A stretch of 64,000 bases of DNA from positions 1-64,000 of the forward strand of contig DENS01000009.1 of the NCBI GenBank assembly GCA_002359735.1, read 5' to 3'. The first letter of the stretch is position 1, and the number at the start of each line of letters is the position of its first letter. The notes beneath the pieces were generated by a model, which was not told the origin of the DNA, made no database searches, and was given only the letters and a program-made list of their open reading frames with translations. This document shows, piece after piece, positions 34,392-43,461 of this stretch. The position numbers and the translations under genes are program-made. Source of the stretch: Micavibrio sp. UBA2638 (GTDB taxonomy: Bacteria; Pseudomonadota; Alphaproteobacteria; Micavibrionales; Micavibrionaceae).

Positions 34392-35531
34392 ATGACCGAC
34401 CAGAATACAGCCGCAAACAATCAAGGTGATGAAGAGCGCAACGAGGACGGAACCCCTAAGAAAAAATTAGACGGGATTGAGTTTAAGGCCGAAGATGACC
34501 GCCCTGTAAAAACATCTCCGAATTCCGCCGAACAGCATGCCCCGATTGAAGGGCCTATTGTGAAATCCAGTGAGGCACGCGGTAAGATTTATGACTCTAT
34601 TTTGGATACAATTGGCAATACGCCGTTGGTGCGCGTTCCTCGCTTTACAGAGAAATATGGTCTGGAAGCGACAATTCTGGCCAAATTGGAGTTCTTTAAC
34701 CCGATTGCTTCGGTGAAAGACCGTATTGGCTTTGCGATGATTGAGGCTGCAGAGCAATCGGGCCGTATTAAACCCGGTGAAACCGTGATTATTGAACCCA
34801 CATCCGGTAATACGGGGATAGCTTTGGCTTTTGTATGTGCCTCTAAGGGGTATAAGCTGATTTTAACGATGCCTGAAAGCATGTCGATTGAACGCCGTAA
34901 GATGTTGCGCTATTTTGGGGCTGAAATTGTCTTAACACCGGCTGAAACTGGCATGAGCGGCGCTATTAACCGCGCCAAGGAGTTGTTGAAGGAACACCCT
35001 GAATCATACATGCCATCACAATTTGATAATCCTGCCAACCCGCAAATCCATCGTGAAACCACAGCGCAAGAGATTTTGGCCGATACCAATGGTGATGTTG
35101 ACATCCTGATTGCCGGTGTGGGAACTGGGGGAACTTTAAGCGGCGTAGCCAGTGTTTTGAAAGAAAAAAATCCCGGATTCCGTACGTATGCTGTTGAACC
35201 AAAGGACAGCCCGGTTATTGGAGGCGGCAATCCCGGCCCGCATAAAATACAGGGCATTGGTGCTGGCTTTATTCCAGATAATTTGAATATGGATCTAGTG
35301 GACGCAACGGTACAAATTACCAATAATCAGGCCTTTGCCACGGCGCAGGAGGTTGCGAAACTGGAAGGTATACCGTGCGGAATTTCATCTGGTGCGGCTT
35401 TTGCCGCCGCCATAGAAGTTGCACGCATGCCTGAAAATAAGGGTAAAACCATTGTGGTTATGGTTCCGTCTTTTGCGGAGCGTTATATCTCGACAGCCTT
35501 GTTTGATGAGATCGATACGACAAAGCTATAA
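34392..35531 (+). CDS. Cysteine synthase with N-terminal extension
   Basis: The PLP enzyme makes cysteine from O-acetylserine and sulfide. It shows the PLP lysine K109 (NPIASVKDR), PTSGNTG (136-142) and GTGGTLSG motifs. At 379 residues it is longer than the usual 310-330, because of a hydrophilic N-terminal extension of about 62 residues rich in Asn, Glu and Lys. AGGAGATC supports the ATG at 34392, so the extension is probably translated; an ATG at 34388 is out of frame. CysK and CysM cannot be separated safely here. Confidence 0.92.
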   Translation: MTDQNTAANNQGDEERNEDGTPKKKLDGIEFKAEDDRPVKTSPNSAEQHAPIEGPIVKSSEARGKIYDSILDTIGNTPLVRVPRFTEKYGLEATILAKLEFFNPIASVKDRIGFAMIEAAEQSGRIKPGETVIIEPTSGNTGIALAFVCASKGYKLILTMPESMSIERRKMLRYFGAEIVLTPAETGMSGAINRAKELLKEHPESYMPSQFDNPANPQIHRETTAQEILADTNGDVDILIAGVGTGGTLSGVASVLKEKNPGFRTYAVEPKDSPVIGGGNPGPHKIQGIGAGFIPDNLNMDLVDATVQITNNQAFATAQEVAKLEGIPCGISSGAAFAAAIEVARMPENKGKTIVVMVPSFAERYISTALFDEIDTTKL

Positions 35532-35552
35532 CACCTGCCGTACTATCTGGAT

Positions 35553-35921
35553 CTAGATCAACCCCGCAAATGTAATATTTATTGCGGTTGCTAAGCCCAT
35601 GATAGATGTGCGGGCCTGAACGAATCTGGTGCGCTTCCATTGTGTGTTTATCAGGATTGTGCTGAGAGATGTTTCATTGACCACTTTTAAAGTGATTACT
35701 GTCAGTGCCGCGATTGTTGAAATTGTATTCCAGAACACAATCGAATAAAGCGGGGCCATGAGGCCATAGCCAACCCACAACAGTCCGCCCGTTGCCGCCA
35801 TATAATATTTGCCGTAGGAAATCGCCTGCGTGTCCTGTGTTTTCAGAATTTTTATAATTTGCGGTATGCATCCACTCACGCTTAGGGCCGATGCGATAAA
35901 GGCGATAATTTCCAGCTCCAT
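35553..35921 (-). CDS. SemiSWEET-like PQ-loop membrane protein
   Basis: The 122-residue protein has three N-terminal membrane helices, with a PQ motif (SGCIPQIIKILKT) in the first and a conserved-type YGLMAPLYSIVFWN segment. This matches bacterial SemiSWEET sugar transporters, which work as dimers. It is longer than the usual 85-95 residues; the extra C-terminal part includes a possible fourth helix (GLATAINITFAGLI). A CtrA-type site lies about 70 bases upstream. The substrate is unknown. Confidence 0.75.
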   Translation of the reverse strand: MELEIIAFIASALSVSGCIPQIIKILKTQDTQAISYGKYYMAATGGLLWVGYGLMAPLYSIVFWNTISTIAALTVITLKVVNETSLSTILINTQWKRTRFVQARTSIMGLATAINITFAGLI

Positions 35922-35988
35922 ACTTTGTTACTCACTTCCCAGTTTCTTATACTCCAACTTCTTGGATTATGAAAATAAAGATGAGTCG

Positions 35989-36003
35989 TTAATATTTCGT
36001 TAA
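35989..36003. promoter_or_regulatory. CtrA-type site (TTAA-N7-TTAA)
   Basis: Two TTAA half sites with exact seven-base spacing lie between the SemiSWEET-like gene (starting at 35921, minus strand) and the end of the reductase gene (36056). It would be in position to control the SemiSWEET-like gene. Confidence 0.4.
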
Positions 36004-36055
36004 TTTGGACGAAACTGGTGATGCTATAGGCTGAATTACGAAGGAAAAAGCCACT

Positions 36056-37138
36056 TTAGCCGGCTTGTTTTTTCCTGTCATCAACGTCCAGCTTTTCCTG
36101 TAAATTGGTGCTGGAGGTTGTGTATTCGAATTTAAGACGTGCTTCGGGATAGATATAGCGGAAGGCCTGACGTGCCATGAGGGCCGCTTCATGAAATCCG
36201 GACAGGATTAATTTTAATTTGCCGGGATAAAAATTAATATCGCCAACGGCAAAAATTCCGGGTGTTGAGGTTTCAAATTTTTCTGTATCAACGGGAATGA
36301 GGTTTTTATCAAGATTTAAACCAAAATTTGCGATAGGGCCCAATTTCATGGTCAGGCCAAAGAAAGGCAGCAAGCAATCGCATTCAATTAATGTGCGGTT
36401 TTTTTCTTTATCCTCTACGGCTACGGCCTTTAAAACGCCGTTTTCACCAATTAATTCTTTAATCTGGCCCATTTCGAAATTGATCAGGCCCTCTTCTTTT
36501 TTAGACCACATTTTGTTCACACTGTCCAAATGCGCACGAAATTCACTACGGCGGTGAACAAGGGTCAGGTTTTCGGCAAGGGGTTGCAGGTTTAATGTCC
36601 AATCAAGGGCGCTGTCCCCGCCGCCCGCGATAACCAGCTTTTTATCGCGGAATTGTTCCATTTGGCGTACGGCGTAAAATACAGATTTTCCTTCATATTC
36701 CTCAATGCCGGGGATAGGGGGCTTTTTGGGGACGAAACTTCCGCCGCCTGCGGCAATGATGATGACCTTGGCCTCAATGACGGTTCCAATATCTGTTGTC
36801 AGGCGCCAATGCCCCTCGGATGGGGTGTCCGGGCCGATGCGCTCCAGGCTTTCGGCCATTTGCTGGAGATGAAAAACCGGGGTGAACGGTTCAATTTGCT
36901 CTATCAGGCGGTCCGTTAATTCCTGCCCTGTAATGACCGGATAAGCCGGAATGTCATAGATCGGTTTTTCGGGATATAGCTCGGCACATTGTCCCCCGGG
37001 GCGGTCCAGTATGTCAACAAGGTGACATTTCATGTCCAGTAAGCCCATTTCAAAAACAGTGAACAGGCCACATGGGCCCGCGCCAATGATAATGGCATCG
37101 GTTTTGTGGGGGGTGGAGAGGGTGCCGAGATCGCTCAT
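36056..37138 (-). CDS. Ferredoxin-NADP+ reductase (thioredoxin-reductase-like type)
   Basis: The 360-residue flavoprotein transfers electrons between NADPH and ferredoxin. It shows the FAD-binding IIIGAGPCGLF at the N-terminus, GGQCAELYPEKPIYDIP, the NADPH-binding VIAGGGDSALDW and the closing GIFAVGDINFYPGKLKLI. The redox-active CxxC of thioredoxin reductase is absent, as expected for this FNR type. FdxA nearby is a plausible partner. The 207-base stretch downstream of its start (37139-37345) holds no gene. Confidence 0.9.
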   Translation of the reverse strand: MSDLGTLSTPHKTDAIIIGAGPCGLFTVFEMGLLDMKCHLVDILDRPGGQCAELYPEKPIYDIPAYPVITGQELTDRLIEQIEPFTPVFHLQQMAESLERIGPDTPSEGHWRLTTDIGTVIEAKVIIIAAGGGSFVPKKPPIPGIEEYEGKSVFYAVRQMEQFRDKKLVIAGGGDSALDWTLNLQPLAENLTLVHRRSEFRAHLDSVNKMWSKKEEGLINFEMGQIKELIGENGVLKAVAVEDKEKNRTLIECDCLLPFFGLTMKLGPIANFGLNLDKNLIPVDTEKFETSTPGIFAVGDINFYPGKLKLILSGFHEAALMARQAFRYIYPEARLKFEYTTSSTNLQEKLDVDDRKKQAG

Positions 37139-37345
37139 GTTTTTTATCTTTATTTATATCTGTGTCTGAAAATTTATTGGCTTACATATTTCAACCTTGT
37201 GTGACAAAGTCAAGATGCTGCGCGTATTTTCTATATCCAGAGGTGCCCTGTTTCTGGTGTATTTTTATTATGCGATGCCCTCGCTATTGTTTATTAACGC
37301 CACTATAGGGAGAGATGGTGCTAGCCTGATTGCTGTCCTGTGTCT

Positions 37346-40093
37346 TTACGAGCCTGTTTCATTCAGCAAGGCTTTCAATTCATACAAGGCCTCAAGGGCG
37401 TGGCGCGGGCTTAATTCATCCGGGTTTATAGCGCGCAGTTTTGCGGCAAGGTCACTTTGGGTATTCGGCAATTTGTCCTGATTATGATCATGCAGGGCCA
37501 TGTCAAAAAGCGGTAAATTATCGCTTAGCGCCGAGCCGGCCGCACCTGAATGTCCGTTCTGTTCCAATTGTGCCAGGACCTGGCGCGCGCGTGATAAAAC
37601 TCCGCCCGGCAGGCCCGCCAGTTTGGCAACGTGAATACCGTAAGACCGGTCCGCCGCGCCAGAGGTGATACTATGCATGAAAATAATATCACCCTTCCAT
37701 TCCTTCACTTCCATTGAATGGCACGACAGGTTGTCCAGCTTTGCTGACAGGTTGGTCAGTTCATGATAATGCGTGGCAAAAACGCATCGGCATTTTGAAA
37801 TGTCGTGGAGGTATTCAACGCAGGACCACGCAATTGACAGACCGTCAAATGTTGACGTGCCGCGGCCAATTTCGTCCAGAATAACCAGGGACTTTTCTGT
37901 TGCCTGATTAAGGATGGCGGCCGTTTCAACCATTTCAACCATAAAGGTGGATTGACCACGCGCCAGATCGTCTGATGCACCAACGCGGCTGAAAACCTTG
38001 TCTATTATGCCAATTTCAGCGTGATCAGCGGGAACATAGGCGCCAATTTGCGCCAATATAGCGATTAATGCATTTTGGCGTAAGAATGTTGATTTACCCG
38101 CCATGTTTGGGCCGGTAAGTAACCATAGGCGATGGCCCGAGCCAAGATCGGTGTCGTTGGGGACAAAGCTCTCGCTTTGGTTTTGCAGGGCCTTTTCTAC
38201 GACCGGGTGACGCCCGGCGGTGATGAAAAAATCTGTCCTGCTATTGAGATGCGGGCGCGTGTAATTCATCTCTTGCGAAAGCTGGGCATGGGAGGCTGCG
38301 ACATCAATATCGGCCAGGGCCCGAGCTATATCGGCAATGTCATTGGCGTTATCGATGATTTCGCGGCGGAATGACTCGAAAATTTCTAGTTCTAATGCAA
38401 GGGATTTTTCGTTGGCTTGTGTGATGTCCCGTTCCAGATCGGCCAGTTCACCGGTTGTGAACCGCACCGCATTGGCCATAGTTTGACGGTGAATATAGGG
38501 GCTTTGTTCATCGCGCGCGCGTGCCATTAAGGCGTCACCATTTCTGGCGTTAACCTCAATAAAATATCCCAGAACATTATTGAAACTGATCTTGAGTTTA
38601 TCAATGCCGGTATCGTCTTGGTATTTTTTCTGTAAAGAAGCAATAAGGCGGCGGCTTTCGTCTTTTAAAATTTTAAAGCGGTCCAGTTGCTCATTGTATC
38701 CGGTCTGAATGAATCCGCCGTCACGCGCCAGCATGGGAGGGGTTTCACCAATCGCCTGCTTTAGGCGGTCTTGTAAGTTCACCAATTGCGGTTTTTGCGT
38801 CAGGCTTTTTAGTTGTGGTTCAAATACCTGACGGAGCTCCGCAGAGCGCTGCAAAGCGGCGCGGATAATTTCAGCCTGCGTTAAGCCGTCTCTTAACATG
38901 GAAAGGTCGCGCGGACCACCGCGATCGGCGCTTAAACGGCCCAGAGCGCGTTCAATGTCTGGTGTGGTTCTTAATTCCCGGCTTAAATTGTCACGCGCCT
39001 CGGGTTGGTTCAGTAAAACCTCAATACGGGACAGGCGTGCGTTAATGGCGTGAATGTCGGTGAGAGGGCTGGCCAGATGGGATTGCAACAACCGTCCGCC
39101 CGCATTTGTGAGTGTATGGTCGATGGCATCTAATAATGATCCTTTGCGTTCGCCAGCGCTTGTTCGTGTTAGTTCAAGGGATCTGCGCGTCGCCAGATCG
39201 ATATGCATGATGGCATGGCCGGTTATTTGGCGCGGCTTTGATAAATGCGGAATTTTCCCTTTTTGTGTGCGTTCAATATATTTGAGCAGAGCGCCAGCGG
39301 CGGATATTTCCCCTTTTGAAAAATCGCCAAAACTATCCATCGTGCCGACATGATAAATTTCCTGTAAAAATTGCTTGGCACCGGCGCTGTCAAAAACACT
39401 TGCGGGTTGGGGGGTGAACAGGCAGGGGGTTAAATTATGAAGTTCTTTTAGGGTCTCGGGAAGGTCCTCTTTAATAAGTACTTCGCTTGCATTCAGGGCG
39501 CTTAGGGCGCTTAGGGCGTTTTTTCTGTTGGTGCGTTGAACCGAAAATGCACCTGTTGAAAGCTCCACCCACGCCAGGGCGCATTCCTCGGCAAATTCCG
39601 CGTAGGCTGCTAAATAATTGTTGGATTTGGCCTCAAGCAATTCATCCTCGGTCAATGTGCCTTGCGTGACAATGCGCACCACTTCACGGTTGACCAGTGC
39701 TTTAGAGGCCGGTTTGCCTTCTTTTTTTGCCCGGGATTTTGCTTGATCTGGTGTCTCTGTCTGTTCGCAGATGGCGACCTTGTATCCGTTGCGGATCAGC
39801 TTGGCCAGATATGGGCCATAGGAATGAAAGGGGACGCCGCACATGGATATGTCATCGCCGTTGGATTTTCCGCGTTTGGTCAGGGTGATATCAAGGACAG
39901 CCGCCGCCGTTTCTGCATCGGCGTAGAAAAGTTCATAAAAATCACCCATGCGATAAAATAACAGGCATCCGGGGTGTGCATCTTTGATCGTGTGATATTG
40001 CGCCATCATGGGGGTGTGACCGAGTGCCAGATAATAATCCAGCCCGGTTTGTGTCTGTTCGGCCATGATAGTGCGCGCAGTGCTTTGTCCCAT
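37346..40093 (-). CDS. mutS: DNA mismatch repair protein MutS
   Basis: The 915-residue protein recognises mismatches and small loops. The mismatch-binding FYRMGDFYE (46-54, with the Phe-x-Glu at 52-54), the clamp and the ABC-type ATPase are present; Walker A is GPNMAGKST and Walker B is VILDEIGRGTSTFDG. Length is near the family norm. Start is uncertain between ATGs at 40093 and 40066; neither has a strong ribosome site. Confidence 0.97.
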   Translation of the reverse strand: MGQSTARTIMAEQTQTGLDYYLALGHTPMMAQYHTIKDAHPGCLLFYRMGDFYELFYADAETAAAVLDITLTKRGKSNGDDISMCGVPFHSYGPYLAKLIRNGYKVAICEQTETPDQAKSRAKKEGKPASKALVNREVVRIVTQGTLTEDELLEAKSNNYLAAYAEFAEECALAWVELSTGAFSVQRTNRKNALSALSALNASEVLIKEDLPETLKELHNLTPCLFTPQPASVFDSAGAKQFLQEIYHVGTMDSFGDFSKGEISAAGALLKYIERTQKGKIPHLSKPRQITGHAIMHIDLATRRSLELTRTSAGERKGSLLDAIDHTLTNAGGRLLQSHLASPLTDIHAINARLSRIEVLLNQPEARDNLSRELRTTPDIERALGRLSADRGGPRDLSMLRDGLTQAEIIRAALQRSAELRQVFEPQLKSLTQKPQLVNLQDRLKQAIGETPPMLARDGGFIQTGYNEQLDRFKILKDESRRLIASLQKKYQDDTGIDKLKISFNNVLGYFIEVNARNGDALMARARDEQSPYIHRQTMANAVRFTTGELADLERDITQANEKSLALELEIFESFRREIIDNANDIADIARALADIDVAASHAQLSQEMNYTRPHLNSRTDFFITAGRHPVVEKALQNQSESFVPNDTDLGSGHRLWLLTGPNMAGKSTFLRQNALIAILAQIGAYVPADHAEIGIIDKVFSRVGASDDLARGQSTFMVEMVETAAILNQATEKSLVILDEIGRGTSTFDGLSIAWSCVEYLHDISKCRCVFATHYHELTNLSAKLDNLSCHSMEVKEWKGDIIFMHSITSGAADRSYGIHVAKLAGLPGGVLSRARQVLAQLEQNGHSGAAGSALSDNLPLFDMALHDHNQDKLPNTQSDLAAKLRAINPDELSPRHALEALYELKALLNETGS

Positions 40094-40141
40094 AAGATCA
40101 AGTTTTAAAAGATTAAATGGGAATGATCAAAGGAAACCATG

Positions 40142-40666
40142 TTAGGACGATGAAGTTCCTGTGGAACCAAATCCTCCTTCGCCGCGGGCGCTGTCATCCA
40201 GTTCCTCTACAATGTCCCAGGCAATGCTTTCATGGCGTTCGACAACCATTTGCGCAATACGCATGCCGCGCTCTATGATAAAGGGTTCCTTACCATGGTT
40301 AATCAGGATGACTTTTATTTCTCCACGATAATCGGCGTCAATGGTACCGGGTGTGTTTAGCACCGTAACCCCGTGTTTGAGCGCCAGGCCCGAGCGGGGA
40401 CGTATTTGTGCTTCATAGCCGGGGGGCAGTGCGATGGCAAGCCCTGTGGGAACCAATGCGCGCTCTCCACTGTCCAGCTCAATGGCCTCTTCCAGTGCCG
40501 CTGATAAATCCATGCCCGCCGACAAAGCGGTCGCATAGGTGGGGAGGCGCAGCCCTACGGCATGTTCTAGTGGCTTTAAAGCAATTTTAACGCGCTGCTG
40601 CTTTTGTTCTGCCGGCAGTTCGTTTTGCTGCTGACGTAATTTTTCGATATTTGGGTTATTGGTCAT
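40142..40666 (-). CDS. dut: dUTP pyrophosphatase
   Basis: The trimeric enzyme hydrolyses dUTP to dUMP. Motif 1 is AGMDL (50-54), motif 2 is RPRSGLA, motif 3 is GTIDADYRGE, and the flexible C-terminal motif 5 is GEGGFGSTG. About 25 hydrophilic residues, rich in Gln, precede the usual start. The ATG at 40666 overlaps the end of coaBC by 11 bases, so translation is probably coupled. A TTG three codons upstream is unlikely. Confidence 0.96.
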   Translation of the reverse strand: MTNNPNIEKLRQQQNELPAEQKQQRVKIALKPLEHAVGLRLPTYATALSAGMDLSAALEEAIELDSGERALVPTGLAIALPPGYEAQIRPRSGLALKHGVTVLNTPGTIDADYRGEIKVILINHGKEPFIIERGMRIAQMVVERHESIAWDIVEELDDSARGEGGFGSTGTSSS

Positions 40667-41858
40667 GGTACTCAATTATTTTTTCAACGAGCCTGCGGGC
40701 GATCTCCGCCTTTGGGCATTCTTTCCAATCTTCATGTGTATGCTTGGTTATAAAATGTACATGATTCTCCGGTTTGCCAAAGACTTTTTGATTGGAAACG
40801 TCATTGGCCAATATCCAGTCGCATTTTTTGCGTTGAATTTTAGCTTTAGCATTTTTTTCTAAATCATTGGTTTCGGCCGCAAAACCAATCATAAGTGGGG
40901 GGCGATCTTTGTCCATGCATAGCGTTTGTAAAATATCCGGGTTTTCTGTGAGTGCAATGGCAGGCGGCGGCAGGTCTTTTTGTTTTTTAATCTTGTTTTT
41001 TGCCTGTGCTTGCGGGGCCCAGTCTGAAACGGCGGCGGTGCAGATGGCCATATCGGCGGGTAAGGCGTTTTTGCAGGCCTTTAGCATTTGCGCCGCAGTT
41101 TCAATGTAAATGACATCCACATTGGGTGGAGCGGGGAGGTTGACCGGCCCGCTAATCAGGGTAACGTGGGCGCCCGCCAATTCCAGTGCGGCGGCTATAG
41201 CATAGCCCTGTCGCCCGGATGACCGGTTGCCAATGTAACGGACCGGATCGATCGGTTCATGGGTGGGGCCAGCCGTTACTAAGGCGTGTAGTCCCTTTAA
41301 GGGGCGTTTGTAAAAGTAATCCAGCACCGATTGCAGGATGGATTCAGGGGGGCTCATGCGCCCTGGTCCGTACTCACCGCAGGCCATATCTCCCTCTTCA
41401 GGGCCAATTTGTGACATTCCGCGCGCATGCAGCTTTTGTAAATTATCGTGCGTCGCATTATTTTCCCACATTTTGTGGTTCATAGCCGGTGCAAATAATA
41501 TCGGTTTATTGGCCGCCAGTAAGGTTGTGCTGGCCAGATCATCGGCCTTGCCATGGGCCATTTTGGCAAGGAAATCAGCGCTTGCCGGGGCAATGATGAT
41601 CAGGTCGGCCTCACGGGACAGGCGAATATGTCCCATTTCGGTTTCGTCCTTTAAAGACCAAAGGTCGGTGAACACTTCTTCTTCGCAGAGGGCCGATACG
41701 CTCAAAGGGGTAACAAACTGCGCCCCGCCCTTGGTTAAAATGGCGCGCACTTTGGCACCATTTTTGCGCAGCAGGCGAATAAGCTCAAGCGATTTATAGG
41801 CGGCAATACCCCCGGTAATTACGAGTAATATTGTTTTGGTTTTTAAGGCTTTATCCAT
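40656..41858 (-). CDS. coaBC: Bifunctional phosphopantothenoylcysteine decarboxylase/synthetase
   Basis: The 400-residue protein makes 4'-phosphopantetheine, two steps in coenzyme A synthesis. The flavin-dependent CoaC half shows GGIAAYK, PAMNHKMW and the catalytic Cys in MACGEYGPGRM. The CoaB half shows TAGPTHEPIDPVR and the KKCDWILANDVSN block. It overlaps dut at its 3' end. The coaBC-dut pair is a widespread arrangement. Confidence 0.96.
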   Translation of the reverse strand: MDKALKTKTILLVITGGIAAYKSLELIRLLRKNGAKVRAILTKGGAQFVTPLSVSALCEEEVFTDLWSLKDETEMGHIRLSREADLIIIAPASADFLAKMAHGKADDLASTTLLAANKPILFAPAMNHKMWENNATHDNLQKLHARGMSQIGPEEGDMACGEYGPGRMSPPESILQSVLDYFYKRPLKGLHALVTAGPTHEPIDPVRYIGNRSSGRQGYAIAAALELAGAHVTLISGPVNLPAPPNVDVIYIETAAQMLKACKNALPADMAICTAAVSDWAPQAQAKNKIKKQKDLPPPAIALTENPDILQTLCMDKDRPPLMIGFAAETNDLEKNAKAKIQRKKCDWILANDVSNQKVFGKPENHVHFITKHTHEDWKECPKAEIARRLVEKIIEYHDQ

Positions 41859-41874
41859 GAGAGTTTATATATAG

Positions 41875-41910
41875 CAAAAGCCCCGCTTGGGGAAGCAGGG
41901 CTTTTAAATA
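41875..41910 (-). terminator. Rho-independent terminator
   Basis: AAAAGCCC (41876-41883) pairs with GGGCTTTT (41898-41905), and inside GCTT pairs with AAGC around a GGGG loop. It lies 45 bases beyond the stop of the acidic membrane protein gene on the minus strand and just before coaBC. Confidence 0.8.
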
Positions 41911-41954
41911 ATTGTATAAAAACTTGCCTGCATTATTCTGGCAAGCCAGTATTT

Positions 41955-42518
41955 TTATTCGTGGTCAGCGTGATCGCCAGCGACGTCTTTTGCAGCATCT
42001 TCCGCGGCATCATGGGCGTCTTCCACGGCGTCTTCGATGATCTCTTCTGCAGTTTCTTCGGCAGCGTCTTCAGCGGCCTCGACATCGGCTTGTGTTGCCT
42101 CAGGAGAGATTTCTTCCATGGCTTCGTCAGTGGCTTCGTCAACAATTGTGTCAACGGCGGCTTCTGTTTCTTCATCCACCGCGTCGGCGGCTTCATCTTT
42201 TATATCTTCCACGGCGCCTTCAATGCCATCATGGGCAACGGCTTCGGCGGCTGATGTGTCGGCGGCTTCTTTGATGGATTTAGAGGCTTTTTCAACGGCT
42301 TCTGTTGCTTTCATGCCTGCTTCCTGCGCCATTGAATTGGCACCTTCAACGATACCTGCCGGGTTAGGCAGGGCAGATGAAACGCCAGCGGCGGGTTCAA
42401 TGTTTGCAAATGTTGCGCCGTCTGTTGCTGCCATATTGTTGTAGATTGTAAATACGGCGACAAGACCGGCCACAAGTACAACGCCAGAATATACAATAGA
42501 CTTTGTAAAATTACTCAT
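41955..42518 (-). CDS. Single-pass membrane protein with long acidic Ala/Glu-rich tail
   Basis: The 187-residue protein has one N-terminal membrane helix (about residues 8-27). From about residue 60 the tail is dominated by Ala, Glu and Asp, with repeating EAA/DEA patterns and very few other residues, so it is probably a long amphipathic or disordered helix with strong negative charge. Similar compositions occur in LEA-like and envelope spacer proteins. It occupies the position between ubiE and coaBC where ubiB is often found. The function is unknown. Confidence 0.65.
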   Translation of the reverse strand: MSNFTKSIVYSGVVLVAGLVAVFTIYNNMAATDGATFANIEPAAGVSSALPNPAGIVEGANSMAQEAGMKATEAVEKASKSIKEAADTSAAEAVAHDGIEGAVEDIKDEAADAVDEETEAAVDTIVDEATDEAMEEISPEATQADVEAAEDAAEETAEEIIEDAVEDAHDAAEDAAKDVAGDHADHE

Positions 42519-42667
42519 ATCTGAATTTTCCTTTTCTTAATTTCACTCTATAAAACAATTGGTTTTATTTGTGTGCGAGGTACAATGCCGCTAAATCTTT
42601 CTGCATGTCAATAAAAATTCACAAGCCATTGTAATTTATGTAAAATATAATGTGTATAAATTATGCT

Positions 42668-43420
42668 CTAGACCTTTAGGCCGGAGTGTATGCAGGCAAT
42701 TCCAGCGGAAAGGTTTGAAAATGTTGCATTTTTAAAACCGGCGCGTTGCAGTCTTTGCTGCAATTCTCTTTGGCCCGGATGTTTTCTGATGCTTTCAATC
42801 AGGTATTGATAGCTATCCCGGTCACCGGCAACAACTTTCCCAATTTTAGGGATGACGAACGATGAATAAACATCATAGCCTTTTGATAATAGCGGGTTGC
42901 GCACTTTTGAAAATTCCAGGCAGAAAAATCGTCCGCCCGGTTTTAAAACGCGGTAAGCCTCTTTCAAGGCATTGTCGATACGGGTAACATTTCGCAAGCC
43001 GAATGCAATAGTATAGACATCAAAGCTGTTATCTTCGAATGGCAATGTTTCGGCGTTGCCTGTAATCCAGTCAAAGTCATTGATCCAGCCCTTATTGATG
43101 GCACGATCCCTGCCAACGCGCAGCATATTTTCTGTTAAATCACATAGGGTTATATCTGCTTTTTTACCTATTTTCTGACGAATGCGAAAGGCGATATCAC
43201 CAGTACCGCCAGCCACATCGAGGTAACGCAGCCCCTGACGCGGGCGTATCATACGAATAAAGCGATCTTTCCACAGACGATGAATGCCACCGGACATTAA
43301 GTCATTCATTATGTCGTATTTATCGGCGACATTGGAGAAGACACCATGCACCATGCCGGTCTTGTCTTCGGCTTCTACCGGTTTTTCTCCAAACCATTTG
43401 CTCTCTGGATTTTCACTCAT
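42668..43420 (-). CDS. ubiE: Ubiquinone/menaquinone biosynthesis C-methyltransferase UbiE
   Basis: The 250-residue enzyme C-methylates the quinone ring, using SAM. It shows FSNVADKYDIMNDLMS (28-43), the SAM-binding LDVAGGTGDIA (67-77), FEDNSFDVYTIAFGLRNV and the late RVLKPGGRFFCLEFSKV block. Length is typical. It is divergent from murJ. Confidence 0.96.
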   Translation of the reverse strand: MSENPESKWFGEKPVEAEDKTGMVHGVFSNVADKYDIMNDLMSGGIHRLWKDRFIRMIRPRQGLRYLDVAGGTGDIAFRIRQKIGKKADITLCDLTENMLRVGRDRAINKGWINDFDWITGNAETLPFEDNSFDVYTIAFGLRNVTRIDNALKEAYRVLKPGGRFFCLEFSKVRNPLLSKGYDVYSSFVIPKIGKVVAGDRDSYQYLIESIRKHPGQRELQQRLQRAGFKNATFSNLSAGIACIHSGLKV

Positions 43421-43461
43421 TCTGCTTTTAAAGCATAGATTCTGGTGGTAAACAACTATCT

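Noticed and set aside
37291..37313. A functional T7 promoter
   Set aside because: The specificity bases at about -11 to -8 do not match T7, T3 or K11, so only the initiation half is similar.
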